Below, piece after piece: positions 25,286 through 36,559 of a stretch of DNA of 64,000 nt (the first letter of the stretch is position 1; the number at the start of each line of letters is the position of its first letter). Origin of the DNA: Nocardia niigatensis NBRC 100131 (GTDB lineage Bacteria; Actinomycetota; Actinomycetes; Mycobacteriales; Mycobacteriaceae); assembly GCF_000308655.1 (NCBI RefSeq), contig NZ_BAGC01000053.1:62001-126000 (forward strand). The letters are read 5' to 3'. The notes beneath the pieces are model-generated. The model searched no databases. It saw nothing but the letters and a program-made list of their open reading frames with translations, and was not told the DNA's origin. Made by a program: the position numbers and the translations under genes.

Positions 25286-27751
25286 ATGGTGGAGATCGAT
25301 CCGTTCGAGACGCAACGTGATGTCGGTATTGATGTCGTCACGGAACTGAGTGCTGCCGGTTACGAGGGCGCGGAGATACACGGAGAACAACGCCAAGGCC
25401 ACGTATCCGGTCCGACACCTGCACCCTCGGGAGCCGGCAGCACAGGAAACCTACCGCTCGAACTGACCAGCTTCGTCAACCGGCGACTCGAACTGGCAGC
25501 GATCAAGAAGCTTCTGACGACATCGCGCCTGGTCACGCTGACCGGCATGGGTGGAGTCGGCAAGTCACGACTCGCGCTGCGCTTGGCCCACCAGATCAGC
25601 GGAGATTTCGCAGACGGAGTGTGGCTGGTCGAACTCGGGGAGCTGCGGGATGCGACGTTGCTGGCCGACGTCGCGGCCGCAGCGCTCGGCGTGCGGAATC
25701 GCGGCACCGGATCCACCCTCGACGTGCTGATGGAGTTCCTGGCCGCACGCGATCTGCTGCTGATACTGGACAACTGCGAGCACTTGATCGAGGAAGTCGC
25801 AGGCCTGGCCGATCCGCTCCTGCGGAGCTGCCCAGGGCTACGGATCCTGGCAACCAGTCGCGAAGCCCTGAGCATCGGCGGGGAATCGGTGTTCGCGGTG
25901 CCGGCCCTGAGCTTTCCCGCCCCGGCGGACGAGCCCACACCGTGGACCGCAGCGCGCTATGACGCGCTCACCCTCTTCGCCGAACGCGCTGCGGCGGCAG
26001 TGCACGGCTTCGAGATCACCGACGACACCCGGCTCAGCGTCGCTCGAATCTGTGCGCGCCTGGACGGGTTGCCATTGGCGATCGAGCTGGCCGCCGCCCG
26101 ACTGCGCACGATGTCGCCCGAACAGATACTCTCCCGGCTCGACGACCGATACGCGTTGCTGACCCGCGGCAATCGCGGCGCCCCGATAAGACAGCAGACA
26201 CTGCGATGGTGCATCGCGTGGAGCTACGACCTCTGTACGCCGGTCGAGCAACTGCTCTGGAATCAGCTGTCGGCGTTCGCCGGTGGGTTCGAACTCGATG
26301 CCGCCGAGTACGTATGCGGTCCCGACATACCCGATGCCACACTGATGAACGCATTGTCAGCGCTGGTCGAAAAGTCGATCCTGATTCGCGACGAAGCCGA
26401 CGGCACTGTCCGCTTCCGCATGCTCGAGACCGTCCAGGAGTACGGCAGAGACAAGGCCGCCGAGACCGGCGGTTACACCGAATCATGCCGCCGTCACCGA
26501 CAGTGGTGTGAGCGACTGGCGGCCCGAGCACAGGACGAGTGGGTCGGCCCGCACCAACTCCAGTGGGTCGCTCGGCTCGAGCGGGAACTGCCGAATCTGC
26601 GCAAGGCACTCGAATTCAGCCTGACCGAGACCGGCGATTCCGCATTGCGGATCACCACCGCGCTCTACTCGTTCTGGATGACACGTGGCCGGCTCCGGGA
26701 GGGACGCCCCTGGTACGAGCGCGCACTCGACCACACGGCCGGCAGGCAGACAAGCGACCGCGCCAATGCGCTGCACAAGTCCATCGAAATGGCCCTGGCG
26801 CAGGGAGACACAGCGGCCGTCGCAGACATCGTGACGGAGCTGAAGAGCGTGGCCCGGCACACTCGCGAGCCGCTGGTCGATGCCCTGCTCGCACACGCAG
26901 AGGCAAACATTCGCCTCGTCACCGGCGATGCCGATCCGGCTCACTGGATCGCAGTCCTGACCGAGACCGCCGACTCTTACGAGGCCATGGGCAATCTGAT
27001 GTTGGAGTTGGAAGCCCGGATCTCGATCGGGTGGGCATACGCGCTGACCGGGGACGTCGAGCACGCTCTCACAAACTTCCAGAAGGTGCTCGCCACCGCG
27101 GAATCCGTCGAGGAGACGGTATTCCGATCGTGGGGGCAGTGGGGGGCCGGGTTTTCCCTGTGGCGCAGTGGAGATTCCGAGCGGGCCATCCAGCTGTTAC
27201 AGCAGGGAATTCGATCGGCTCGACTGGGAGCCGATCCGCTGGTGACCGGGGCTTGCTCGGAGGTGCTGGCCTGGATCTCCGCCGAGCGGAACAACTTTTG
27301 CCGTGCCGCAGCCCTCATGGGTGCAGCCGACTCGCTGGCCAGCATCGCCGGCGGATCCGCATTCATGCTTCCCGGCTTGCTCTGCTACCGCGAGGAATGC
27401 GCTGGGAGCAGCCGTAAGGCGCTCGGGGACAGCGCATTCGAGGCGGCGCGGCAGGAAGGCACGGCGATGAGTTTCGATGCCGCGGCCAGCTTCGCACTCG
27501 GCGAGCAACCGGATCAGCACGAGTCCGCCGCGCAGTCGACAGGAGAACTGACCAAGCGCGAGTGCCAGGTCGCCGGACTCGTTGCCCGCGGTTTCACCAA
27601 CAAGCAAATCGCCGACCAACTGGCGATTTCGCTGCGCACAGCCAAGGCGCACGTGGAACACATCCTCACGAAACTGGGATTCGCCTCTCGGTCACAGATT
27701 GCGTCTTGGGCTTCGAAGCAGGATGAGACATGCGTTGACAAAGCCACGTAG
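25286..27751 (+). CDS. LuxR-family NB-ARC ATPase transcriptional regulator
   Basis: An 821-aa signal-transduction ATPase. Walker A GMGGVGKSRLALRLA lies near residues 86-100 and Walker B LLLILDNCEH near 155. STAND/NB-ARC motifs ILATSREAL and RLDGLPLAIELAAARLRTMSPEQIL follow. A TPR-like helical region (about 380-740) comes next. The C-terminal LuxR HTH (about 755-815) has LTKRECQVAGLVARGFTNKQIADQL. It is paralogous to and convergent with the regulator at 28095-30533. The trigger and targets are unknown. It could act on the DUF35 operon divergent from it or on the nearby NRPS. Confidence 0.88.
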   Translation: MVEIDPFETQRDVGIDVVTELSAAGYEGAEIHGEQRQGHVSGPTPAPSGAGSTGNLPLELTSFVNRRLELAAIKKLLTTSRLVTLTGMGGVGKSRLALRLAHQISGDFADGVWLVELGELRDATLLADVAAAALGVRNRGTGSTLDVLMEFLAARDLLLILDNCEHLIEEVAGLADPLLRSCPGLRILATSREALSIGGESVFAVPALSFPAPADEPTPWTAARYDALTLFAERAAAAVHGFEITDDTRLSVARICARLDGLPLAIELAAARLRTMSPEQILSRLDDRYALLTRGNRGAPIRQQTLRWCIAWSYDLCTPVEQLLWNQLSAFAGGFELDAAEYVCGPDIPDATLMNALSALVEKSILIRDEADGTVRFRMLETVQEYGRDKAAETGGYTESCRRHRQWCERLAARAQDEWVGPHQLQWVARLERELPNLRKALEFSLTETGDSALRITTALYSFWMTRGRLREGRPWYERALDHTAGRQTSDRANALHKSIEMALAQGDTAAVADIVTELKSVARHTREPLVDALLAHAEANIRLVTGDADPAHWIAVLTETADSYEAMGNLMLELEARISIGWAYALTGDVEHALTNFQKVLATAESVEETVFRSWGQWGAGFSLWRSGDSERAIQLLQQGIRSARLGADPLVTGACSEVLAWISAERNNFCRAAALMGAADSLASIAGGSAFMLPGLLCYREECAGSSRKALGDSAFEAARQEGTAMSFDAAASFALGEQPDQHESAAQSTGELTKRECQVAGLVARGFTNKQIADQLAISLRTAKAHVEHILTKLGFASRSQIASWASKQDETCVDKAT

Positions 27752-27819
27752 CACCGATGGATTCGGGCGGGAAGCCGGACGGCGCGATCACCCCACAGAC
27801 GCGGCGATCCACCGTGTAT

Positions 27820-28128
27820 TCAGGCCGAACTCATTGTCGCGTAATACTTTCCGCGGTTCCCGTGCTCCAACGTCATGGTCCACTTCACCTGCATCGGCGG
27901 GACCTTCGCTCCGGGATCCGGTGGCTGTCGGCGGCGCGTAGTCGGGGCAGCTGTCGTGGAAGTCGAAGTGACGTTCGAGTTGCGTCGGCGCTGACGGCGG
28001 GCGATGCGCGCGGTGTGGTGTTCGAGGTCGTCGAGAGTGAATTGTCCGGCGCGGCTACAGATTCGGCACCGACCGCGAACCTGATGGCACGTGATCAGCT
28101 TCCGTGGCGAGCCGTGTCCACGATCCAC
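27820..28128 (-). other. Possible small CDS or gene remnant between the two LuxR regulators
   Basis: In the 343-nt gap between the two convergent regulators, a minus-strand frame runs through a CRIC-containing segment (HQVRGRCRICSRAGQF) to an end KYYATMSSA. Another frame of the same strand yields HFDFHDSCPDYAPP, suggesting a frameshifted remnant of a Cys-containing protein. Its first codons overlap the end of the upstream regulator. I cannot assign a family, and it may be noncoding. Confidence 0.25.
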
Positions 28129-30533
28129 GCCGCGATCTGGGAGCGAGAGGTGAATCCGAGCTTGGCCAGGATGTGCTCGACGTGGGCGTCCGCGGTGCGC
28201 TGGGCGATCACCAACTGGGATGCGATCTGCTTGTTGGTGAGCCCTTCGGCTACCAGGTCCGCGACCTGGCGTTCACGTTTGGTCAGTGTCGTCCCGCCGG
28301 CGCGTGGGGCGCCGGCCGGTTGTCCTTCGTCCAGCGCGTAGTCGACCGCGGCGTTGATTCTCATTGCCTGGCCACGTCGCCATGCCGCATCGAAGCGCGA
28401 TGCACCGAGCGCGCGACGCACGACCCGCTCGCAGTCGAGGTGGGCCTCGACCATCTGGGGGAAGTAGATCGCCACGCCGGGGGCGGTCCGCATCATACGT
28501 GCGGCGGCGCCCATCAGCACGGCAGCTCGCTGGTCGTCGGTGCCGGCCGCGATCCACGCCAGCACTTCGAGATCGAGCGCCGCGACCAGCAGGCTGCGCG
28601 TGCGCCGATTGAGCCGCAACGATTCCCGCAGCAAATCCTGTGCGCGGGAGTTCTCACCCTGCCGGTACGCCGCGATCCCGGTCATCCCCAGAACGGTCGA
28701 CCGGAACAACGACTCGCCGCACGCCTCGGTGATGGAGAGGATCCGCTGATGGCACTCGGCTGCCCGTTCGGTGTCGCCCTGCTGCGCATGCGCCACACCG
28801 AGCAACAGCAACGCGGCAACGTGCAGACATCCTCGCGGGTCTGAGCTCAGCACCTCGATGGCCCGATTGAGGCACGACACCGCATGCGCGGGCTCGTCGC
28901 GATAGAGCGCCAGATCGCCCTCGGCATAGGCGATCAGCGCCTGATTCATGGGCGTGGGATCGCGCTCGGCGAGCACATGCCCCTGCGCGAGCAGAGTGTC
29001 CGCCGTCTCGAGGTCCCATTGCCGCACGGCCATGAAGATGCTGGCGTGCAGCGCCCGGACCTGGTCGGCTGTCGAATGTGCGCGGGGATGTGCCAGGGCG
29101 CGGTCGAGCCAGCGGCGGCCTTCACCGAACAAGCCACGGAAAGTCCAGAACACGAAGGAGGCGGCGCTGATCTGCAGCCCCGCTTCGGCTGCCTGCTCGG
29201 TCGGGTCGGCCATGCAGAATTCGAGCACTGCCCGGATGTTCGCCTGCTCGCGGTCGAGCCGGGCCATCCAGTCGAATTGCCGGTCGCTGATCCAGTCCGC
29301 CTCGGCATCGAGCACCAGTTGTCGGTACCAGTCCCGATGCCGACGCCGCAGATCCTCGTCCGCGCCGGCCTCCCGCAGCTTGTCCTGCCCGTAGTCCCGT
29401 ACCGTGTCGAGCATCCGGAAGCGGACCGCACCCTCGAGTTCTTCCCTGATCACGACCGATTTGTCCACCAGCCAGGACAGCACATCGAGCAGCTCTGCCG
29501 CCTCGGCATCGGCACCGCACACCGCCTCGACGGCGTCGAGTTCGAAACCACCGGCGAACACCGACAACCGGGCCCACAGCCGCTGCTCGGCCGGGGTGCA
29601 CAGCTGATAACTCCAGTCGATGCACCACCGCAGGGCCTGTTGCCGTGTCGGCGCGGTGCGGTGGCCCCGGGTGAGCAGCGCGAACCGGTCGGTGAGCCGC
29701 TGCAGAATCTGGTCCGGCGACATGGTGCGCATCCGAGCCGCCGCGAGTTCGATCGCCAGTGGCAACCCGTCCAGCCGGGAACAGATCCCGGCCACCGCGG
29801 CCCTGTTCTCCTCGGTCAACGCGAAGCCGGGCACGACTGCCGCAGCGCGATCGGCGAACAGCGTCACGGCATCGTATTTGCGCAGCTCTCGCAGTGTCGG
29901 CTCGCGGCCGGCGGCAGGAACGCTCAGCGGCGGCAGCCGCTGCACCGCTTCGCCGCCGATATCCAGCGGCTCTCGGCTGGTCACCAGGATCCGCAATCCC
30001 GGACACGCCGACAACAGTGTCTCGGCCAGGCTTGCCATCGATTCGGCAACCTGCTCGCAGTTGTCCACGACGAGCAGGGTTTCCAGGGGCCGCAGAAACT
30101 CGATCAGCGTGTCGTGGACCGGCCGAGCCGAATCGACCCGCACGCCCAGTGCGGCAGCGACGATGGGAGCCACCAGCGACGGATCACGCACGTCGGCCAG
30201 ATCGATCGCCCACACCCCATCGGGGAAATCGCGTCGAGCGGCCGAGGCCGCCCGCAGCGCCAGTCGGGTCTTGCCCACGCCGCCCATCCCGGCCAGCGTC
30301 ACCAGCCTCGACACGGTCAGCAGGTGCTGGAGCTCGGTCAGCTCGGCGCGCCTGTTGATGAAGCTGGTCAACTCGGGCAGCAGGTTGCCTTTGTGTCCTA
30401 TGGTCCCCGACGAGATCGGCTGACGGTTGCGCGGCTCGTGGTCGCGGGCGGCGGGGTCGCTGCGCAGCGCCATCTCGCCGGCTACCGTCATGCTCACGTC
30501 ACGGCGGGTCCGGTTCGCAGCGTCGTCGACCAT
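28095..30533 (-). CDS. LuxR-family NB-ARC ATPase transcriptional regulator
   Basis: An 812-aa paralogue of the regulator at 25286-27751 with the same layout. Walker A is GMGGVGKTRLALRAA near residue 79, followed by LLVVDNCEQVAESMASL, ILVTSREPLDIGG and RLDGLPLAIELAAARMRTMS. A long TPR-like region follows. The C-terminal LuxR HTH has LTKRERQVADLVAEGLTNKQIASQL. The two genes converge, so they were probably duplicated and inverted, or retained as a pair. Its upstream region faces the His-rich protein gene. Confidence 0.88.
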   Translation of the reverse strand: MVDDAANRTRRDVSMTVAGEMALRSDPAARDHEPRNRQPISSGTIGHKGNLLPELTSFINRRAELTELQHLLTVSRLVTLAGMGGVGKTRLALRAASAARRDFPDGVWAIDLADVRDPSLVAPIVAAALGVRVDSARPVHDTLIEFLRPLETLLVVDNCEQVAESMASLAETLLSACPGLRILVTSREPLDIGGEAVQRLPPLSVPAAGREPTLRELRKYDAVTLFADRAAAVVPGFALTEENRAAVAGICSRLDGLPLAIELAAARMRTMSPDQILQRLTDRFALLTRGHRTAPTRQQALRWCIDWSYQLCTPAEQRLWARLSVFAGGFELDAVEAVCGADAEAAELLDVLSWLVDKSVVIREELEGAVRFRMLDTVRDYGQDKLREAGADEDLRRRHRDWYRQLVLDAEADWISDRQFDWMARLDREQANIRAVLEFCMADPTEQAAEAGLQISAASFVFWTFRGLFGEGRRWLDRALAHPRAHSTADQVRALHASIFMAVRQWDLETADTLLAQGHVLAERDPTPMNQALIAYAEGDLALYRDEPAHAVSCLNRAIEVLSSDPRGCLHVAALLLLGVAHAQQGDTERAAECHQRILSITEACGESLFRSTVLGMTGIAAYRQGENSRAQDLLRESLRLNRRTRSLLVAALDLEVLAWIAAGTDDQRAAVLMGAAARMMRTAPGVAIYFPQMVEAHLDCERVVRRALGASRFDAAWRRGQAMRINAAVDYALDEGQPAGAPRAGGTTLTKRERQVADLVAEGLTNKQIASQLVIAQRTADAHVEHILAKLGFTSRSQIAAWIVDTARHGS

Positions 30534-31024
30534 CAGCCGTGCGCAATCCTCACGGCATGACTGTGAGCATCTGACATGATCGACTCACCTTTCGACGGTG
30601 CCCAGCCTATCGCCCATGGCGAGCAGGCATCCAGCTATTCGACGGATGCGCAGTCGATATCCGAGGCCCCTCACCGCCACCGAACCCCGGACGAGCCATC
30701 GTGCAACCCTTTATTCTCTGAAACTGGCAATCGTTGTCAAGCTGATAGCAGTCCGGTCGTTCGCATTCCAGCCGAAATCCAAGCTTCCGGTTCACGGGAA
30801 TCAAGCAACTGCGACAAAGCGATTTATCAGCGTCCGCGGATTACGGCGAAATCAGCCAGGGCGAACAGCATCTGTACAGGTTGATGGCATTCAAGCCTGA
30901 CCCGACGCCTTTCAAGGAAATCTGGCAACCGATCCGCGCATCCAGCGGAACAAGTGCGCACATAATTGGGTGAAGGTGAAATCGACACAGTAACGACAGG
31001 GGAATAGAGGAAGGACGACGAGGC
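30534..31024. other. Intergenic region, divergent promoters, one FUR/Zur-like box
   Basis: About 490 nt without a supported gene, noticeably richer in A+T than its surroundings. It must hold the promoters of the minus-strand LuxR regulator and of the His-rich protein. At 30725-30739 the imperfect palindrome TGGCAATCGTTGTCA resembles FUR-family (Zur) boxes. It is 285 nt from the His-rich gene, so assignment is uncertain. Confidence 0.4.
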
Positions 31025-31324
31025 ATGACCACAGCGGCACACCACCCGCACGCGGGTCACGACCACACACACGGCGAGGGTTGCGGGCACGTAGCCGTCC
31101 CGCATGAAGACCACACCGACTACGTACACGACGGACATCTGCACCGCGAGCACGACGGACACTACGACGAGTGCGAACCGGCCGAGCACACCGCGCACGA
31201 CGACCACGCCCACGTTCACGGCGAAGGCTGCGGGCACATTGCGGTCCCCCACGGCGATCACGTCGACTACATCCACGACGGACATCGACACGCCAGTCAC
31301 GAGGGACACTACGACGACCACTGA
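31025..31324 (+). CDS. Histidine-rich metal-binding repeat protein
   Basis: A 99-aa protein, about a quarter His, made of two near-identical units of about 40 aa. Each contains HGEGCGH(V/I)AVPH, then DH(T/V)DY(V/I)HDGH and HDGHYD / HEGHYDD. There is no signal peptide or membrane segment. The composition and repeated Cys-His clusters indicate binding of Zn, Ni or Cu, so storage or buffering is likely. An AGGAAGGA region precedes the ATG. The metal is not determined; nickel would fit the hydrogenase and P1B-5 genes, zinc would fit the possible Zur box. Confidence 0.8.
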   Translation: MTTAAHHPHAGHDHTHGEGCGHVAVPHEDHTDYVHDGHLHREHDGHYDECEPAEHTAHDDHAHVHGEGCGHIAVPHGDHVDYIHDGHRHASHEGHYDDH

Positions 31325-31803
31325 CCGAAACACGGTCCCGCGGTACCGATTCGGCGGCGACCAGCTCGCCCAGGTCCACCGCGTCGTCCCGGTCGAACCC
31401 CACTCGAGTTCGTCGAAGCCCACTCCGAGGTCAGCTGCAATACCTCGCACCACCGATCGGCTGATCGCGCCTGTGGGCTCCGGGCCGCGCTCGCGATGGC
31501 GGCCACGGAGGGCAAGCTCGTCCGGAACGCGGCCGAGCCGATCAACACGGGTTGCCGCCATTGGCGACGGCGTCGACGTACAGGCGGCCGGCCGTGCTCG
31601 AAGCTTCGCTGTTCGAGCTGACGCAGTTCGAACACGCACCCGGCGCACCGTTCCGTTCGAATCCAACTGGATCAGCCACCCAATCGACCGCCGGATCTTT
31701 CACGGCCCACCAGGTGACTGCATGGCCCCGTCAAAGTGACGACATGACCTGTCTCTTGATGAGGTAGATCGATCGGCCCGCTCCCCCGCCCCCCTCCGAT
31801 CAG
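31325..31803. other. Intergenic region, no supported gene
   Basis: About 480 nt downstream of the His-rich gene. Short minus-strand frames contain protein-like pieces (for example GIAADLGVGFDELEWG, continuing after a frame change), suggesting a decayed gene. No frame is long or consistent enough to annotate. Confidence 0.4.
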
Positions 31804-32592
31804 TCAGTAGTCCGACGGCCGGGCGGCGTAGACCTCGTGCAGTTCGGTCCCGACCAAGTTTGGGTCTTGCCTGTGGTGTGGGGACAGTCCGTGCCGGCTC
31901 AACAACTCGCAGAACTCGGCCAGGCGGCCGTCGGTGTCGTGCACCTCGGCCACGACGGCACGAATGCGGGGCCAATCCGTTTCGGAAATGCCGCGCAATA
32001 CGTCCAATTCCGCCCGCTCCACATCCACTTTGAGCAGCCCGATCTGAGCGTCGGGAGCGTGTTCGGCCAGCAGCGCCGACACCGTGGTCACGTCCACGTC
32101 GATCTGCTCGCCGTCGTGCAGGCCGGCGGTGATGTATCCGATCGACTCATCGTCCAGGCCGCTGTTGCGCAGAAAGATCTTGGTCGTTTCATCGTCTCGT
32201 TCGCGGTCCGCGTACAGACTGGAATTGGCCGACGCCTGCGGGTACCAGGTGAACGGCACAGTCCCGGGCACGGCACCGACCGCGACCCGCAGCGAAACCC
32301 CATGCGGCACATGAGCTGCCATGTTGCGCTGGAGACAGTGAAAGATCATCGGCACGGGCTCGGCGGCGATGACCCCGATTCCGGGGCACTTCTCCGCGAA
32401 CATCATCGTGGCGAGTCCGATGTTCGCGCCGATATCCAAGATGATCTCCTCGGGCCGCAGGCGGGCAGCGGCGTACTGATAGAAGCCGTCCGCCGCCATC
32501 GTCTCGCGCCACAACATGCGCGCCTCGGCCGGACTCGTGCAGGTCACAGTTCTGTCATCGTCGAGACGAAACTGCTGAGGGGTAGTCAACAT
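31804..32592 (-). CDS. FkbM-family SAM-dependent methyltransferase, coupled to the NRPS
   Basis: A 262-aa methyltransferase. The SAM-binding motif I is ILDIGANIGLATMMFA (about residues 55-70). The FkbM signature follows, LLKVDVERAELDVLRGI, then RIRAVVAEVHD. FkbM enzymes usually O-methylate hydroxyls of natural products or sugars. The ATG at 32592 overlaps the last 7 nt of the NRPS gene, so it is coupled and probably tailors the NRPS product. The longer upstream frame lies inside the NRPS gene and was rejected. Confidence 0.87.
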   Translation of the reverse strand: MLTTPQQFRLDDDRTVTCTSPAEARMLWRETMAADGFYQYAAARLRPEEIILDIGANIGLATMMFAEKCPGIGVIAAEPVPMIFHCLQRNMAAHVPHGVSLRVAVGAVPGTVPFTWYPQASANSSLYADRERDDETTKIFLRNSGLDDESIGYITAGLHDGEQIDVDVTTVSALLAEHAPDAQIGLLKVDVERAELDVLRGISETDWPRIRAVVAEVHDTDGRLAEFCELLSRHGLSPHHRQDPNLVGTELHEVYAARPSDY

Positions 32593-35500
32593 GCGTTCAC
32601 GAACCTTTCCAGGACCGAGCCGACAACGGCCATTGCGCGCGGATGACTGAACTCGAGGTGACGTACGTCGACAACCGTGTTGTGTATCTTGCCGGTCACG
32701 TACAGGCGCCACGCCTGTGCGAGAGCGTCCTCTTCGGTGCGGTCTTCGCCAGCAGTGAAGAAGAGCAGATCTCCGTCGAAAACTGCGGGCCGGTAGCCGG
32801 CGGCCAGGTCGCTCGCGGTTTCGAAACTCTCCATCACCCGATCCGTCTGTTCGGCAGTGAACAGCCCGGTTCCGACCACTTGGCTGCGGATGACCGCCCA
32901 TGCTTGCTCGTGGGTGTGCGCCTGGACCACATCGCCGAGATCGAACAATTCCCGCCAGCCGCCGAGGAGGTCCGCCATCAGGTGTCCTGGTGCGGACTCG
33001 TCCACGGCGGCGATCATCGAATCAGCAGACATATCGGGTGCGGAATCCAACAGGGTCAGGGTTCCGACGAGTTCACCGTCGCGCTGCAACTTGACCGCGA
33101 TCGCGTGCGCGATTTGCCCACCCAGAGACCATCCGAGCAAGTGATACGGACCGTGCGGCTGCACTCCGCGAATCTCGGCCACATACCGCTCGGCCAATTC
33201 ATCCACCGATTTCGCGCCTGGTTCGCCCGCGACCACATGTGGATCCTGCAGGCCGTACACCGGTCGTTCCTTGTCCACATGCTCGACCAAGCCGCCGTAG
33301 AACCACGCCAATCCACCGGCCGGGTGTACGGCGAATATCGCAGGCTTCGATCCGCTCGCACGAAGCGGAAGCACTACCTCCAGACCGGAGCCGCCCGCGG
33401 CTTCGTCGGCCCTGCGCGCCAACGCTTTCGGCGTCGCATCGTCGAACATCCAGGGCAGCGCGATCGTCACGCCACGAGCGCGCAACTCGGCCACCACCAT
33501 CGTGGCCAGCAGCGAATTGCCGCCCAGATCGAAGAACCCATCCGACGCCCCGACCCGCTCCATGCCCAGGACTTGTGCGTAGACGTCAGCGATCATTTTC
33601 TCGGAATGGGTTCGCGGTGTGACGAACTCGGTCACCGATGCATCGAAATCGGGAGCGGGCAAAGCCTTTCGATCGAGTTTGCCATTGACCGTCAATGGCA
33701 GACCGGGCAGCACCATCACCGCCGAGGGGACCATGTACGTGGTCAGTACACGGGCGGCAGCCTCCCGGACCTCGCCCGGATCGATGTGCCGGCCGTCGAC
33801 CCCCACTACGTAGCCGATCAGCTGATCGACGCCTCGCGCATGGCGATGCACCGCCGCGGCGGCGCGCGCCACATCAGGATGCTGGAGCAATGCGGATTCC
33901 ACCTCGCCCAGTTCGATGCGGTAGCCGCGCAGCTGTACCTGCGCGTCCGCTCGGCCGGCGTAGGTCAATTCGAGCCCGCGCGCGGACTTGCTCCACCGGC
34001 CGAGATCTCCGGATCGATACAACCGCGAACCACGCGGACCGAAGGGATTCGCGATGAATCGTCCTGAGGTCAAAGCCGGGGCGCGCAGGTAGCCTCGTGA
34101 CAGTTGCCCACCGGCCACATAGATCTCCCCGGCGACGCCGATCGGCACCGGCCGCAACCGATCGTCGAGCACATACACCCGTAACCCTGGCAGCGGTGAT
34201 CCGATCCCGGCCGCGCCCGTGCCCTCGATCTCGCGGAATGTGACATGCACCGTCGTCTCGGTGATCCCGTACATGTTGACCAAGCACGGTGTTCCTCGAT
34301 CGTGATCCGCGAGCCAATTGGTCAAGCGGGATGCATCCAGCGGCTCGCCACCGAATACGACGTATCGCAGGGCGAGTCGACCGGCGGGGCAACGGGATTC
34401 GCGATACACACGCTCTGCTTCGGCGAAACCGTAGAACGCCGATGGGGTCTGGCTCAATACCGTCACGCGCTCGCGCGCCACGAGATCGACGAGTTCCTTC
34501 GGCGACCTGGATGTGTCGTAGTCGACGACAACCAACCTGCCACCGGACAGTAGCGCACCCCACATTTCCCATACCGCGAAATCGAATGCGTACGAATGGA
34601 ACAGCGTCCACACGTCGTCGGGGCCGACATCGAAACGCTCGGCCGTGTTGGCAAACAACGTGACCACTTCGCGGTGACTGATCGGCACTCCCTTGGGACG
34701 GCCCGTCGATCCGGAGGTGTAGATCACGTACGCGACATTCTCCGGCCGCAAGTTCGGCATCGCCGCGTCGGCGATCCTCGCCGCGTCCACACAATCCTCG
34801 ACCAGCACCATCGGTGCCGCGCATTCGGGCAGGGCCGTAGCCGTTTCGACGGAGGTCAGCACCGCCGCCGGACGCGCATCGTCGAGCACGAACCGCAATC
34901 GGTCGATCGGATACGCCACGTCGAGTGGCAGATACCCGGCGCCTGCCCGAATCACTCCGAGCAGGCCCACGACCAGTTCGATCGAACGCGGCAATGCCAC
35001 GGCCACAAGCGATTCCGGCTCCACTCCCTGTTCGGTCAGCCGGGCCGCGACCTGGACAGACCGTTGATCCAGTTCCGCGTAGGTCAGTTGCGAGGCGCCG
35101 TCGGTGACCGCGACGGCATCCGGCTGGTCCAAAGCTCGCGCAGCGAACAGGTCTGCGAGTGTCGCATCTGCCACCGCGGCGCCGTCTTCCCCTGCCGCGA
35201 CCAGCAATTCGCGTCGCTGTATCGGATCGACGATGTCGATATCGCCGACCGGCACCGCGGGATTCGCGGTGACGTACTCCAGAATCCGGACGTAAGCGTG
35301 CGCGAACCGAGTCATCGTCTCGTTCACGAAGAGATCGGTGGCGAAGGTGAGCCGTCCCACCATGCCATCTGGACGGCCTTCCCGACCGAATCGCTCGGCC
35401 AACTTCACATTCAGGTCGGCCTGCGCCTGCTCGAAACCGTTTTCCATCAGCTCGACACTGAGCTCCGGCAGCTCCAATGCAGCCTTGCTCAGGTTCTGGA

Positions 35501-36559
35501 CATCGAGTGTTACCTGATACAGCGGAAGATGCGCTGTCGACCGCGGCGGATTCAGCGCTTCCACAACTTGTTCGAAAGGCACATCCGCATGCGCGAACGC
35601 CGCCAGATCCGTCTCACGGATCGCGGCGAGCAGTTCGGCGAACGGCTGCCGCATCGACACCCGTGACCGCAGCACAAGGGTATTCACGAACATGCCGATC
35701 AGATCGTCGAGGTCGCGCTCTCCACGTCCGGCTATCGGGGCGCCGATCGCGATATCGCCGACGCCGGCCAGCCTCGACAGCAGCACGGCCAGTGCGGCAT
35801 GCAGGACCATGAAGACTGTCGCGCTCGCCTCGCGTGCGACGCCGGCGATTCGCTCGTGCAGATCGGCGGAAAGTTCGAACTCGATTGCGCACCCGTCCAT
35901 CGACGCGATCGGCGGCCGTGGAAAGTCGGTCGGCAGCTCGAGCAGCTCGGGCAGCCCGTCGAGGGTGTCCTTCCAGAATCGCAACTGCTGGGACATGACC
36001 GAGTCCGGGTCATCCGCCGACCCGAGCATCTCGTGCTGCCACAGCGCATAGTCGACGTACTGGACCGGAAGTACCTGCCACGTGGGCTCTTTCCCATGCC
36101 TGCTCGCCTCGTAGGCCATGGCCACATCCCGCGCCAGCGGGATCATCGACTGGCCATCCGCGCAGATATGGTGCACACAGATGACCAGAACATGGTCCCG
36201 GTCGTCGACAGCGAGCAATTCCATCCGCAACGGAGGCGCTTGCGTCACATCGAAACCCGCTGACACCACCGCGATCACGCGATCCATCACCTGATGTTCG
36301 GCGACCTGAACCGGATCCAGCGCGGGTACGACCTCGTCCACGGCGACGGCGACCTGACAGGGCCGGCCATGGACCATCGGGAACTTCGTACGCAGCGATT
36401 CGTGCCGGTCGACAACCAGTTCGCACGCGCGCCGCAGCGCATCGATGTCGAGTACTCCTCGCAGTCGGATCACCAGCGGGACGTTGTACCTGCCGACGGC
36501 GGTGTCGAACTGGTTGAGGAACCACATTCGCTGCTGCGCCGGTGACAGCAGTACCTGCG
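32586..36559 (-). other. NRPS module 7 (C-A-T-TE), predicted Thr
   Basis: The C domain has HHICADG. The A pocket reads D-F-W-S-V-G-M-V-H-K, one residue from the classical threonine code. Carrier: FFDLGGNSLLA. The type I thioesterase has GWSLGG (Ser near 7970) and a C-terminal HLEFSHP His. Confidence 0.8.

Noticed and set aside
31804..32901. Long 365-aa form of the FkbM methyltransferase
   Set aside because: The first ~100 residues are the antisense-free overlap with the NRPS thioesterase in another frame and look non-protein-like. The ATG at 32592 overlaps the NRPS stop and starts the conserved domain.
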